A stretch of DNA of 37,211 bases from Trueperaceae bacterium (GTDB lineage: Bacteria > Deinococcota > Deinococci > Deinococcales > Trueperaceae), in contig SLSQ01000050.1 of NCBI GenBank assembly GCA_007130355.1, positions 1 through 37,211 on the forward strand, read 5' to 3'. Positions 1 to 8,561 of the stretch are shown here, piece by piece; positions within the stretch are counted from its first letter, which is position 1, and the number at the start of each line of letters is the position of its first letter. The position numbers and the translations under genes were made by a program. Under the pieces are notes generated by a model, which saw nothing but the letters and a program-made list of their open reading frames with translations, was not told the DNA's origin and ran no database searches.

Positions 1-824
1 AGCAGCGCGCAGCCGGCCGCCAGCGGACCGTCCGATCGGGCCGGACCGCCGGCGCCCTGGTAGCCCGCCAGGAACGCGGCGCGCAGCTCCGGACGGCCCG
101 GCCAGACGGTCGTCGCGAGGCGCGCCAGGTCGGTCTCGGGAAGGTCGGCCCGGGCGTGCTCGAGGTCGACGATCCCGCGGAGCTCCGCTCCCTGAACCAA
201 CCAGTTCCACGGCCCGAAGTCGCGGTGGCAGGCGGTCCGCGCGCGACCGGCGGCGAGCGCCGGCAGGCGGTCGAGGAGCCTCGGGCCCACCGGGCCGACC
301 AGCTCGGCGGCGGTCCGTCGCAGCTTCCGGATCCGCAGGGCGTACGCCTCGGCGACGTCACGGGCGTCGGCGGCGAAGGCGGCGAGCGCCGCGTCGGACC
401 GATGCAGCCGTGCCGACCAGCGGCCGGCGGCGGCGTGCACGGCCTCGTCGTCGGGGCCGCAGGCGTCGGGGCCGCAGGCGTCGGGGCCGAGGCCGGATCG
501 GTGCGTACCGGAGCCGGGAGCGCCGGCGAGCGGGCGCCCGGGGAGTTCGGACAGGAGGAGGAGCGGAGGGTCGTCGCGAACGGCGAGCAGGGTGGGCAGG
601 AGCTCGATGCCGGCCCGAGTCCAGCCGCGGAGCGCGTCCCGCTCGCGGCGGTGCTTGTCGCGCGTCCGGTGCCGCTTCGCGAACGCGCCGCCCCCTTCGA
701 ACCGGAGGTGGAGGACGCGCGCGTCGCCGTGGCCTCCGGAGCGGTCCTCCCAGCCACGCAGCGCACGGCCGGCGAGGAGGGCCGCGTCGGCGGCGAGGTC
801 GTGCGCGTCGGACGGGGCGGGCAC
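1..824 (-). CDS. Aminoglycoside/choline kinase-like phosphotransferase (APH family), C-terminus cut by window start
   Basis: Reverse-strand reading frame open from a GTG at 824 to the window edge. It contains the kinase motif HRDFGPWNWL and IVDLEHAR. It is absent from the ORF track because its stop lies outside the window. Confidence 0.8.
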   Translation of the reverse strand, partial: MPAPSDAHDLAADAALLAGRALRGWEDRSGGHGDARVLHLRFEGGGAFAKRHRTRDKHRRERDALRGWTRAGIELLPTLLAVRDDPPLLLLSELPGRPLAGAPGSGTHRSGLGPDACGPDACGPDDEAVHAAAGRWSARLHRSDAALAAFAADARDVAEAYALRIRKLRRTAAELVGPVGPRLLDRLPALAAGRARTACHRDFGPWNWLVQGAELRGIVDLEHARADLPETDLARLATTVWPGRPELRAAFLAGYQGAGGPARSDGPLAAGCAL

Positions 825-914
825 CGGTGTGGTAGCGTACCCCTTCGGACGACGCGGCCGCGACCCATCTATCGCGGGTTCGGTCGGGTCTCCACGATTT
901 GAAGGGAGCACGTC

Positions 915-1184
915 ATGGCCATGGACGCCGCAGCGAAACTCGAGGTCGTGCGCAAGTACGGCGAAAGCGAGACCGACACCGGCAGCACGCGGGTGCAGGT
1001 CGCCCTCCTGACCGCCCGCATCCAGGAGCTCTCCGAGCACCTGCAGCGGAACAAGAAGGACCACCACGGTCGCCGCGGCCTGCTGGTCATGGTCGGGAAG
1101 CGCAAGCGCCTCCTCTCGTACCTCGAGAAGACCGACTTCGAGGGCTACAAGAGCCTGATCGCCGATCTCGGCCTGCGTCGCTGA
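915..1184 (+). CDS. rpsO: 30S ribosomal protein S15
   Basis: 89 aa [36 protein letters not shown]...[24 protein letters not shown] matches S15. A GGGAG Shine-Dalgarno precedes it and pnp follows. Confidence 0.97.
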   Translation: MAMDAAAKLEVVRKYGESETDTGSTRVQVALLTARIQELSEHLQRNKKDHHGRRGLLVMVGKRKRLLSYLEKTDFEGYKSLIADLGLRR

Positions 1185-1241
1185 CTTCGGTGCGACCGGA
1201 CGCGTTCGCGACGTCCCGTGCGCGTCGCTCGGCGTCGCCCT

Positions 1242-1272
1242 GCGGCGGAACGGTTCCGGACCGTTCCGCCGC
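1242..1272 (+). terminator. Perfect 13-bp hairpin between rpsO and pnp (terminator or RNase processing site)
   Basis: GCGGCGGAACGGT-TCCGG-ACCGTTCCGCCGC is an exact inverted repeat. There is no U-tract. Confidence 0.6.
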
Positions 1273-1385
1273 GCACGTATACCGGCACGGTCCCCACGGG
1301 TCGCCGGCCTCCGAACCCCTCGCCCGATTTTGATCCCCGGCCCCGCTATCGGCCGGAACCCGGAACCACCGGCGAAGGAGATCAC

Positions 1386-3602
1386 GTGAACATTCCATCT
1401 GGACACAGATACGTCACCGAACTGGGCGGCCGCGAACTGGTCATCGAGACCGGCAAGTACGCCAAGCAGGCGTCGGGCAGCGTCACGGTCCGCTACGGCG
1501 ACACGATGGTGCTCGTCACCGCCGAGATGCAGGACGACCCGAAACCGATCCCGTTCCTGCCGCTCACCGTCGAGTACGAGGAACGGCACTACGCCATCGG
1601 TAGGATCCCGGGCTCGTTCCTGCGCCGCGAGGGGCGTCCGGGTGCCCAGGCGACGTTGAACGCACGGCTCACCGACCGTCAGATCCGGCCGCTGTTCCCG
1701 AAGCAGTTGCGGAACGAGACGCAGGTGATCGTGACGGTCCTCTCCGCCGACCAGAAGAACGACGCCGGTCCGCTCGGCGCGATCGGCGCCTCGGCGGCGC
1801 TCGCGCTGAGCGACGTGCCCTGGGAAGGTCCGACCGCCTGCCATCACGTCGGGTACCTGAACGGCGCGTACGTCATGGCGCCCACCTTCCAGCAGCTGCA
1901 GGAAAGCGACCTCGAGCTCACCGTCGCGGCGACCGCCGACGCGGTGCTGATGGTCGAGGCGGCCGCGAACGAGCTGCCCGAGGAGGTCATGGTCGGCGCG
2001 ATCGAGTTCGCGCAGCGCGAACTGCGGCCGGTGATCGACCTGATCGCGCGCATGCGCGACGAGCTCGGCAAGGAGAAGAAGTCGTTCGTCCCGGCGCTCG
2101 ACGTCGACCCGGCCGACGTCGACGCCGTCACCGAGGCGGCCGAGCGCGCCGGCCTGGCTCAGGTTCTGCGCACACCCGGCAAGCACGACCGCAGCACCGC
2201 GATCAAGGAGGTGCGCGACCGGATCCTCGACGCGATGATCCCCGATCCGGAGGCCGAAGGGGCCGCCGCCCGCCGCGCGGAACTGAAGTCCGCCTTCGGA
2301 ACCGCCGAGAGCCGCGTCATGCGCCGCATGGTGCTCGACGAACGGGTCCGCACCGACGGCCGGCGGCCGGACGAGATCCGGCCGATCTGGATCGAGACCG
2401 GCGTGCTGCCGATGGCGCACGGCTCCGCCGTGTTCACCCGCGGCGAGACGCAGGTGCTCTCGGTGAGCACCCTCGGAACCGGTCGCGACAACCGCCTGGT
2501 CGACGACCTGGGCCTCGACGACACCGAAGAGTTCATGCTGCACTACAACTTCCCGCCGTACTCGACCGGCGAGGTGAAGCGGATGATGGGCGTGTCGCGT
2601 CGCGAGCAGGGCCACGGCAACCTGGCCCGGCGCGCGATCGTCGGGCAGCTGCCCGACAAGGAGTCGTTCCCGTACGTGATCCGCTCGGTCGGCGAGACGC
2701 TCGAGTCGAACGGTTCGTCGTCGATGGCGACCGTCTGCGCCACCAGCTTGTCGCTGATGGACGCCGGCGTACCGCTCGAGGCGCCGGTCGCAGGGATCGC
2801 CATGGGCCTGATCAAGGACGGCGATCGCCACGAGATCCTCTCCGACATCCTCGGCAGCGAGGATGCGCTCGGCGACATGGACTTCAAGGTGACCGGCACC
2901 GAGCGTGGCGTGACCGCCCTGCAGATGGACATCAAGGTGCGCGGGATCGACGCGGAGGTGATGAACCACGCGCTCGATCAGGCGCGCGCCGGCCGGCTGC
3001 ACATCCTGGGCCTGATGAAGGAGGCGCTGCCGGAGCCGCGCCGCGACCTGAACCCGCGCGCCCCGCGGATCGAGACGGTCCGCATCCCCTCCGACAAGAT
3101 CGGCACCGTGATCGGACCGGGCGGGAAGCAGATCCGCGAGCTCGAAGCGCTCGGCGCCAAGGTCGAGATCGAGGAGGACGGTCAGGTCCGGATCTACACC
3201 GACGACGGCGAGGTCGCCGCCGAGGTGAAGCGCCGGATCGAGGCGCTGACCGAGTCGCCGGAGGTCGGCAAGACGTACGAGGGCAAGGTCGCCAAGATCG
3301 TCGACTTCGGCGCCTTCGTGACCCTCTTCCCCGGCACCGACGGACTGCTGCACATCAGCCAGATCGCCGAGGGGCGCGTCGAATCGGTCTCGGAGCACCT
3401 GAACGAGGGCCAGCCGTTGACGGTGAAGATCAACGCCATCGACGACCGCGGCAAGATCGACCTGGTCCGCCCGGAGCTCGAAGGGGTCGTGCCCCCGCGC
3501 GCGCCCCGTCGTGGCGGCGGCGACCGGCCCCCGCGCGGTGGCGACCGCGGACCGCGCGACCGTGGCCCCCGCGGCGGTGGCCGCGGACCGCGCGACGGCT
3601 GA
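1386..3602 (+). CDS. pnp: Polyribonucleotide nucleotidyltransferase (PNPase) with Arg/Gly-rich C-terminal tail
   Basis: GTG start after AAGGAG. Two RNase PH domains are followed by KH (IPSDKIGTVIGPGGKQIRELE) and S1 (GKTYEGKVAKIVDFGAFVTLFPGTDGLLHISQIAEGRV). The tail is RGG-rich. Confidence 0.97.
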   Translation: MNIPSGHRYVTELGGRELVIETGKYAKQASGSVTVRYGDTMVLVTAEMQDDPKPIPFLPLTVEYEERHYAIGRIPGSFLRREGRPGAQATLNARLTDRQIRPLFPKQLRNETQVIVTVLSADQKNDAGPLGAIGASAALALSDVPWEGPTACHHVGYLNGAYVMAPTFQQLQESDLELTVAATADAVLMVEAAANELPEEVMVGAIEFAQRELRPVIDLIARMRDELGKEKKSFVPALDVDPADVDAVTEAAERAGLAQVLRTPGKHDRSTAIKEVRDRILDAMIPDPEAEGAAARRAELKSAFGTAESRVMRRMVLDERVRTDGRRPDEIRPIWIETGVLPMAHGSAVFTRGETQVLSVSTLGTGRDNRLVDDLGLDDTEEFMLHYNFPPYSTGEVKRMMGVSRREQGHGNLARRAIVGQLPDKESFPYVIRSVGETLESNGSSSMATVCATSLSLMDAGVPLEAPVAGIAMGLIKDGDRHEILSDILGSEDALGDMDFKVTGTERGVTALQMDIKVRGIDAEVMNHALDQARAGRLHILGLMKEALPEPRRDLNPRAPRIETVRIPSDKIGTVIGPGGKQIRELEALGAKVEIEEDGQVRIYTDDGEVAAEVKRRIEALTESPEVGKTYEGKVAKIVDFGAFVTLFPGTDGLLHISQIAEGRVESVSEHLNEGQPLTVKINAIDDRGKIDLVRPELEGVVPPRAPRRGGGDRPPRGGDRGPRDRGPRGGGRGPRDG

Positions 3603-3620
3603 ACCGAACGGACCCGAAGC

Positions 3621-3645
3621 TCGCACCGTCCGGACGACGGTGCGA
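3621..3645 (+). terminator. Perfect 10-bp hairpin between pnp and rnj
   Basis: TCGCACCGTC-CGGAC-GACGGTGCGA. There is no U-tract. Confidence 0.4.
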
Positions 3646-3801
3646 CCCGAGCGTCCCGACGTCCCGACGAAGGCGTCCGACCCGCCGCCGTTCCGGCCCC
3701 GCGCCGGCACGACGGTCCCTCTGAATATCGACGCGCCCGCCGCGCGCACGTCCCGGCACCCCCGACGACGCACCGCGGCACGAGGCGCCCCGCGAGGAGC
3801 C

Positions 3802-5463
3802 ATGGCACGAAAGAACGAGAAGTCCCTCCGCATCATCCCGTTCGGCGGGATGGGCGAAATCGGCAAGAACATGTTCGCCTTCCAGTACCGCGACGAGATC
3901 CTGATGGTCGACGGCGGGCTCGCCTTCCCGGACGCCGAGATGCTCGGCGTCGACATCCTGGTCCCCAAGATCGACTGGGTCGTCGAGAACGCCTCGAAGA
4001 TCAAGGGCTGGGTCCTCACCCACGGGCACGAGGACCACATCGGCGGCCTGCCGTACATGCTCAAGCAGCTGCCGAAGAAGATCCCCATGTACGGCGCGAA
4101 GCTGACGCTCGGCCTGCTGCGCGGCAAGTTCGACGAGTTCAAGCTCAAGGAGAGCGACGTCGACCTGCGCGAGATCACGCCCGACGACCGCGTCAAGATC
4201 AGCGACTGCTTCACCGTCGACTTCTTCCGTATGACGCACTCGATCCCCGACAACAGCGGCCTGGTGATCCACACGCCGATGGGACGGATCGTGCACAGCG
4301 GCGACTTCAAGCTCGACTACCACCCGGCCGACGGCAAGACCAGCCACCTCGCCAAGATCGCCGCCGCCGGCGTCGACGGCGTGCTGCTGCTCCTCTCCGA
4401 CTCCACGAACGGCGAGCGTCCCGGCTTCACCCCGAGCGAACGGGACGTGATGAACGCGGTCGACGACCTCGTGGCCGACGCGCCCGGGCGCGTGATCGTC
4501 ACCACCTTCAGCAGCCACGTGCACCGTCTGCAGAACTTCATCCGCGTCGCGGAGAAGCACGACCGTCGCGTGGTGGTCGAGGGCCGCTCGATGGTCAAGA
4601 ACACCAAGATCGCGCAGGAGCTCGGGTACCTGGAGACGAAGCGCCCGCTGCTGTCGATGGAGCAGGTGGACCAGCTCCAGAACGACAAGATCATGGTGCT
4701 CTGCACCGGCAGTCAGGGCCAGCCCATGGCCGCCCTGTCCCGGCTCGCCGGCGGCACGCACCGCAAGCTGAGCCTGCAGAAGAACGACACGATCATCATG
4801 AGCAGCAACCCGATCCCCGGCAACGAAGAGGCGGTCAACCGGGTGGTCAACCAGCTCTACGAGCGTGGCGTTCGGGTGCTCTACCCGCCCAAGTACAAGG
4901 TGCACGCCTCGGGCCACGCCAGCCAGGAGGAGCTCAAGTTGATCCTGGACCTGGCCCGACCGAAGTTCTTCATCCCCTGGCACGGCGAACCGCGCCACCA
5001 GGTGAACCACGGCTGGCTGGCCGAGAGCATGCCGCGCCCCCCGAAGAAGATCGTCATCCCCAAGAACGGCGACGTGCTCGAGCTGAGCAAGGACGACCTG
5101 AAGGTCGTCGGCGAGGTCGACGCCGGCATCGTGTACATCGACTCGATGGGCCGCAGCGCCGACGAGATCGGCGAGCCGATCATCCGCGACCGTCAGACCC
5201 TGAGCAACGAGGGCGTGGTCGTGATCATGGCGCTGGCGGGCAAGAAGCCTTCGGTCACGGTGATCGTGCGCGGCGTCGCCGGAAGCGGCAACGGCCTCAC
5301 CAAGGAGATCGAGAAGATCGCCCTGGACGGGGTGAAGCGCGGCATCCGCGAGAAGAAGCGTCTGAACGACATTCGCGACGACATCTTCTACCCGGTCCGC
5401 CGGCACCTTCGGAAGACGACCGGACGCACGCCGTTGATCGTGCCGACGGTGATCGAAGGCTGA
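3802..5463 (+). CDS. rnj: Ribonuclease J
   Basis: ATG after GAGGAG. MBL/beta-CASP features include THGHEDHIGGLPYMLK, HSIPDNSG, CTGSQGQPMAALSRLA and HASGHASQEELKLILDLARPKFFIPWHGE. Confidence 0.95.
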   Translation: MARKNEKSLRIIPFGGMGEIGKNMFAFQYRDEILMVDGGLAFPDAEMLGVDILVPKIDWVVENASKIKGWVLTHGHEDHIGGLPYMLKQLPKKIPMYGAKLTLGLLRGKFDEFKLKESDVDLREITPDDRVKISDCFTVDFFRMTHSIPDNSGLVIHTPMGRIVHSGDFKLDYHPADGKTSHLAKIAAAGVDGVLLLLSDSTNGERPGFTPSERDVMNAVDDLVADAPGRVIVTTFSSHVHRLQNFIRVAEKHDRRVVVEGRSMVKNTKIAQELGYLETKRPLLSMEQVDQLQNDKIMVLCTGSQGQPMAALSRLAGGTHRKLSLQKNDTIIMSSNPIPGNEEAVNRVVNQLYERGVRVLYPPKYKVHASGHASQEELKLILDLARPKFFIPWHGEPRHQVNHGWLAESMPRPPKKIVIPKNGDVLELSKDDLKVVGEVDAGIVYIDSMGRSADEIGEPIIRDRQTLSNEGVVVIMALAGKKPSVTVIVRGVAGSGNGLTKEIEKIALDGVKRGIREKKRLNDIRDDIFYPVRRHLRKTTGRTPLIVPTVIEG

Positions 5464-5470
5464 CGACGGG

Positions 5471-6154
5471 TCAGTCGACCCGCCCGGACGCGCGCTCGTC
5501 GTCCGCCCAGGCGACGAGCGCGAGCAGCGCCGGCACCGTTTCGGCCCGCCCCTCCTCGATCAGGTCCCCCGCGTGCAACAGCGCGTCGGCCGGCCGGTCG
5601 TGGGCATCGCGGCCGACGGCGTACACCGGCGTGCCGTCGCGCCACAGGGCCACCGCGGCGGCACACGGCACGGCGTAGAGCACGTCGACCTCGCGCGGGT
5701 CGGGTCGGAAGCCGGCGAGCGGCCGGGACGTGCGCATCGCGAACGTCTCGTGCAGTTCCCGATCGTTCGTCCCGTCCCCGTAGCGACGATCGCTGCGGAA
5801 GGTACCGAGCGCGTGCAGGTCCGTGACCTCGACCGGGAGGCCGAGCTCCTCCTCGACCTCGCGCAGCGCCTGCGGCCAGAACTCGCCGGACCGGAGGTGC
5901 CCGCCGACGGTCACGTCGAGCTTTCCGGCGCCGGTGTCCTTGTACGGCGAGCGGCGCTGGACCAGCACGCGCCCCTCGGGATCGACGATCCACAGGTGGA
6001 ACGCCCGGTGCAGGTCGCCGTCGCGGTGCACCTCGCGCCGCGACTTGACGACGCCGGTCGGGCGCCCCTGATCGTCGACGACGTCGAGCGGCTCGTCGGC
6101 ATCCTGGCGCGCCAGCGCCTCCCCTCGTTCCCGCAGCGGATCCGGTTTCGACAC
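5471..6154 (-). CDS. NUDIX hydrolase (IDI/YfcD-like)
   Basis: Leaderless GTG start. Nudix-like box is GGHLRSGEFWPQALREVEEELGL, with FHLWIVDPEGRVLVQRRSPYKDTGAGKLDVTVGGH. Confidence 0.85.
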   Translation of the reverse strand: MSKPDPLRERGEALARQDADEPLDVVDDQGRPTGVVKSRREVHRDGDLHRAFHLWIVDPEGRVLVQRRSPYKDTGAGKLDVTVGGHLRSGEFWPQALREVEEELGLPVEVTDLHALGTFRSDRRYGDGTNDRELHETFAMRTSRPLAGFRPDPREVDVLYAVPCAAAVALWRDGTPVYAVGRDAHDRPADALLHAGDLIEEGRAETVPALLALVAWADDERASGRVD

Positions 6155-6210
6155 GACGTCAGCCTATCGAGACGCGGCGACCGGCGCCACCACGGATCGT
6201 GTGCCCTGCG

Positions 6211-7692
6211 TCACGACGGCGCCGGGGCCGCCGCCCGCTCCAGGCGCGTCACGAACCGGTCCAGGTCGTCGGGGCGGGTGCGGTGGTTGCAGAGCGCGAC
6301 GCGGATGCACGGACGACCGCGCAGCGTGGTCCCGGAGGGGACGAAGTCGCCCTCCTCCTGCAGCTCGTCGACCAGCGTCCGGTTCGCCGCGTCGATCGCG
6401 TCCCGATCGGCCCCCTCCGGCAGGACGCGAAGGCAGACGATATCGGCCTCGACCGGCGCGACCCGCTCCAGGACCGGGCTCGCGTCGACCCGCGCCGCGA
6501 GGTGCCGGGCCTGGTCCGCGTTCCGTTCGAGCACCCGTGCGAAGCCGTCGGTTCCGTACGCCAGGAAGCCCATCCACACCTTCAGCGCCTTGAAGCCGCG
6601 GGTCAGCTGGGGTCCGTACTCCGACAGCCAGGTCGAGCGGCCGGCCAAGCCCCTTCCGGACCGGGCCAGGTACGGCGGCATCACCGAGAACGCCTCACGG
6701 TGCGCCACCTCGTCCCGCACGAGCACCGCCCCCGCCTCGAACGGCGCGTGGAGGCCCTTGTGCAGGTCCAACGCGACCGAGTCGGCCCGCTCGATCCCCG
6801 CGATCTTCGGGCGAAGCCGTGCGGACAGGCCGTACGGCGCGCCGATGGCGGCGTCGACGTGGAACCAGAGGCCCTCCTCGGCGCACAGATCGGCCACGGC
6901 GTGCAGGTCGTCGAAGGCGCCGGTGTTCACCGTCCCCGCCGTGGCCACGACCAGCCACGGCCGCCGCCCCGCCGCCCGGTCGTGGGCGACCGCCCGTCGG
7001 AGCGCGGCCACGTCGATGCGGAACGCCTCGTCGGTCGCGACCGGGTGAAGGGCGCGGCTGCCGTGCCCCATCAGTTCCAGCGAGCGCGCGTGGCACGAGT
7101 GCACCTCGCCCGAGGCGTACGCGACGAGCGGCTCCCGCAGGCCTTCGATCCCTTGAACACGCACGTCCGGGACGTGGGCGTGCCGCGCCACCGCCGCACC
7201 GATCAGGTTGGCGACCGACGCGCCGCTGGTCATCACGCCGCTCGCCGACTTCGGCAGACCGATCATCTCCTTGCACCAGTCCAGCACCTGCCGCTCGACG
7301 CGTGCGGCGCCGATCTCGGTCCCGCCGAGGTTCGACGCGTCGATCGCCGCGAGGAACTCGGCGAGCGCGCCGATCACCGTTCCCGAACCCATGTAGTACG
7401 CCCAGAACCGTGGGTGGTCGTTCCCCATCCGGTACGGCACCACTCGCTCGCGGAACGCGGCGTAGGCGGCCTCGGCGCCCAGCGGGGTCCGGGGCGCCGG
7501 GCCTTCGAAGGTCGCCGCCACCTCGTCCGGCATCTTCGTCCAGACGGGCCGGTCCCGCACCGTGCGCAGATCGTCGAACGCGTCGTCGATCATTCGGTGC
7601 GCGAGCGCGCGCGTCCGGTCCCAGTCGCTGGGGTCGAGGGTCGGGCCGGCCCCGTCGCCTTCGGGTTCCTCGGTACGCCACGGTCGGTTCAT
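6211..7692 (-). CDS. Group II PLP-dependent (aromatic L-amino-acid-type) decarboxylase
   Basis: GVMTSGASVANLIGAAVAR, FHVDAAIGAPYG and the Schiff-base lysine motif SVALDLHKGLHAPFEAGAVLVRD. Shine-Dalgarno is AAAGGCGAGGA. Confidence 0.88.
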   Translation of the reverse strand: MNRPWRTEEPEGDGAGPTLDPSDWDRTRALAHRMIDDAFDDLRTVRDRPVWTKMPDEVAATFEGPAPRTPLGAEAAYAAFRERVVPYRMGNDHPRFWAYYMGSGTVIGALAEFLAAIDASNLGGTEIGAARVERQVLDWCKEMIGLPKSASGVMTSGASVANLIGAAVARHAHVPDVRVQGIEGLREPLVAYASGEVHSCHARSLELMGHGSRALHPVATDEAFRIDVAALRRAVAHDRAAGRRPWLVVATAGTVNTGAFDDLHAVADLCAEEGLWFHVDAAIGAPYGLSARLRPKIAGIERADSVALDLHKGLHAPFEAGAVLVRDEVAHREAFSVMPPYLARSGRGLAGRSTWLSEYGPQLTRGFKALKVWMGFLAYGTDGFARVLERNADQARHLAARVDASPVLERVAPVEADIVCLRVLPEGADRDAIDAANRTLVDELQEEGDFVPSGTTLRGRPCIRVALCNHRTRPDDLDRFVTRLERAAAPAPS

Positions 7693-8012
7693 GGGAATCC
7701 TCGCCTTTCGCTCGGACGTCCGGCACGACCAGGCGCCGTCCGTCGCAGGTCGTCGCGTGCCGCGGTGCGTACGTCGTTCAGCCTACGACGCGACGTCCGT
7801 CGTGCGTTCCGGCCGAACCGGATCGGCGTCGCGGTCCGATGCACGATCGTTCACGACGTGCGAACGTGCGGAGGAGGCCGCGTCCGATACGTCGGTACCG
7901 ACTGGAGGCGACGCCATGGACCGAAGCGAACGTTCCCGAACTCTTCGTCGACGTCGGAACCTCCTCGCCCGGGTCCTCGCGGCCAGGGCCGTCGGTCGCG
8001 CGCCTCGCCGCC

Positions 8013-8041
8013 TTGACCTGGTCGCGGAGCGCGAGTATGCT
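8013..8041 (+). promoter_or_regulatory. Sigma-70-like promoter of tRNA-Pro
   Basis: TTGACC (8013-8018), 17-nt spacer, TATGCT (8036-8041), ending 12 nt before the tRNA 5' end. Confidence 0.85.
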
Positions 8042-8053
8042 TGGCGTCCGCGA

Positions 8054-8130
8054 CGGGGTGTAGCGCAGCCTGGTAGCGCACTTGACTGGGGGTCAAGTGG
8101 TCGCTGGTTCAAATCCAGTCACCCCGACCA
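8054..8130 (+). tRNA. tRNA-Pro (anticodon GGG), encoded CCA
   Basis: 77 nt. Acceptor CGGGGTG/CACCCCG, anticodon arm CTTGA-CTGGGGG-TCAAG, T arm GCTGG-TTCAAAT-CCAGT (with one mismatch), then ACCA. Confidence 0.95.
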
Positions 8131-8159
8131 ACGACGGCCGTCCCCCACGGCCTTGGCGA

Positions 8160-8195
8160 CGTGCAACGACCCCGTTCCGGCGGGGTCGCTGCACG
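8160..8195 (+). terminator. Long hairpin (14 of 15 bp) downstream of tRNA-Pro and upstream of kaiB
   Basis: CGTGCAACGACCCCG-TTCCGG-CGGGGTCGCTGCACG. There is no U-tract. Confidence 0.55.
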
Positions 8196-8258
8196 TGGCG
8201 CGTCGTGCTCCGGCCCCGTCCGACGTACGCGCGTCGTGGGGCGTGGTACGGCTGGAGC

Positions 8259-8561
8259 GTGCCGTCGTTCCGGTTCGAGCTGTACGTCGCAGGCGATGCG
8301 CCCCGGTCCCGCCTGGCGATCCGGGCGCTGACGGACCTCTGCGAGGAACACCTTCCCGGACGCTACGAACTGTCCGTGATCGACGTGACCGAACACCCGG
8401 AGCTCGCCGAGCGCGCCCACGTCCTGGCGACGCCGACGCTGCTGCGGCTGAGCCCGACGCCGCGGGTCCGGATCATCGGCGATCTCCGGCTGACCGCGAA
8501 GGTGCTGGCGGGCCTCGGCCTCGACGGCGCGACCGCGAACGACGATGGGGAGGTACCGTGA
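8259..8561 (+). CDS. kaiB: KaiB-like circadian clock/timer protein
   Basis: MPSFRFELYVAGDAPRSRLAIRALTDLCEEHLPGRYELSVIDVTEHPELAERAHVLATPTLLRLSPTPRVRIIGDLRLTAKVLAGLGLD carries the KaiB hallmarks LYVAG, VIDV, ILATPTL-like and RRIIGDL-like. Confidence 0.93.
   Translation: MPSFRFELYVAGDAPRSRLAIRALTDLCEEHLPGRYELSVIDVTEHPELAERAHVLATPTLLRLSPTPRVRIIGDLRLTAKVLAGLGLDGATANDDGEVP

Noticed and set aside
3430-5406. 658-aa antisense ORF over rnj
   Set aside because: Shadow ORF with low-complexity composition opposite a well-supported RNase J gene.
7783-8112. Minus-strand ORF MNQRPLDPQSSALPGCATP...
   Set aside because: Antisense translation of the tRNA gene, another typical spurious ORF.
7562-8558. Extended upstream part of ORF 7562-10090, including the peptide MDRSERSRTLRR...GVAQPGSALDWGSSGRWFKSSHPDQ
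   Set aside because: GVAQPGSAL...RWFKSSHPDQ is the translation of tRNA-Pro, a common false hypothetical protein. KaiC starts at 8558.
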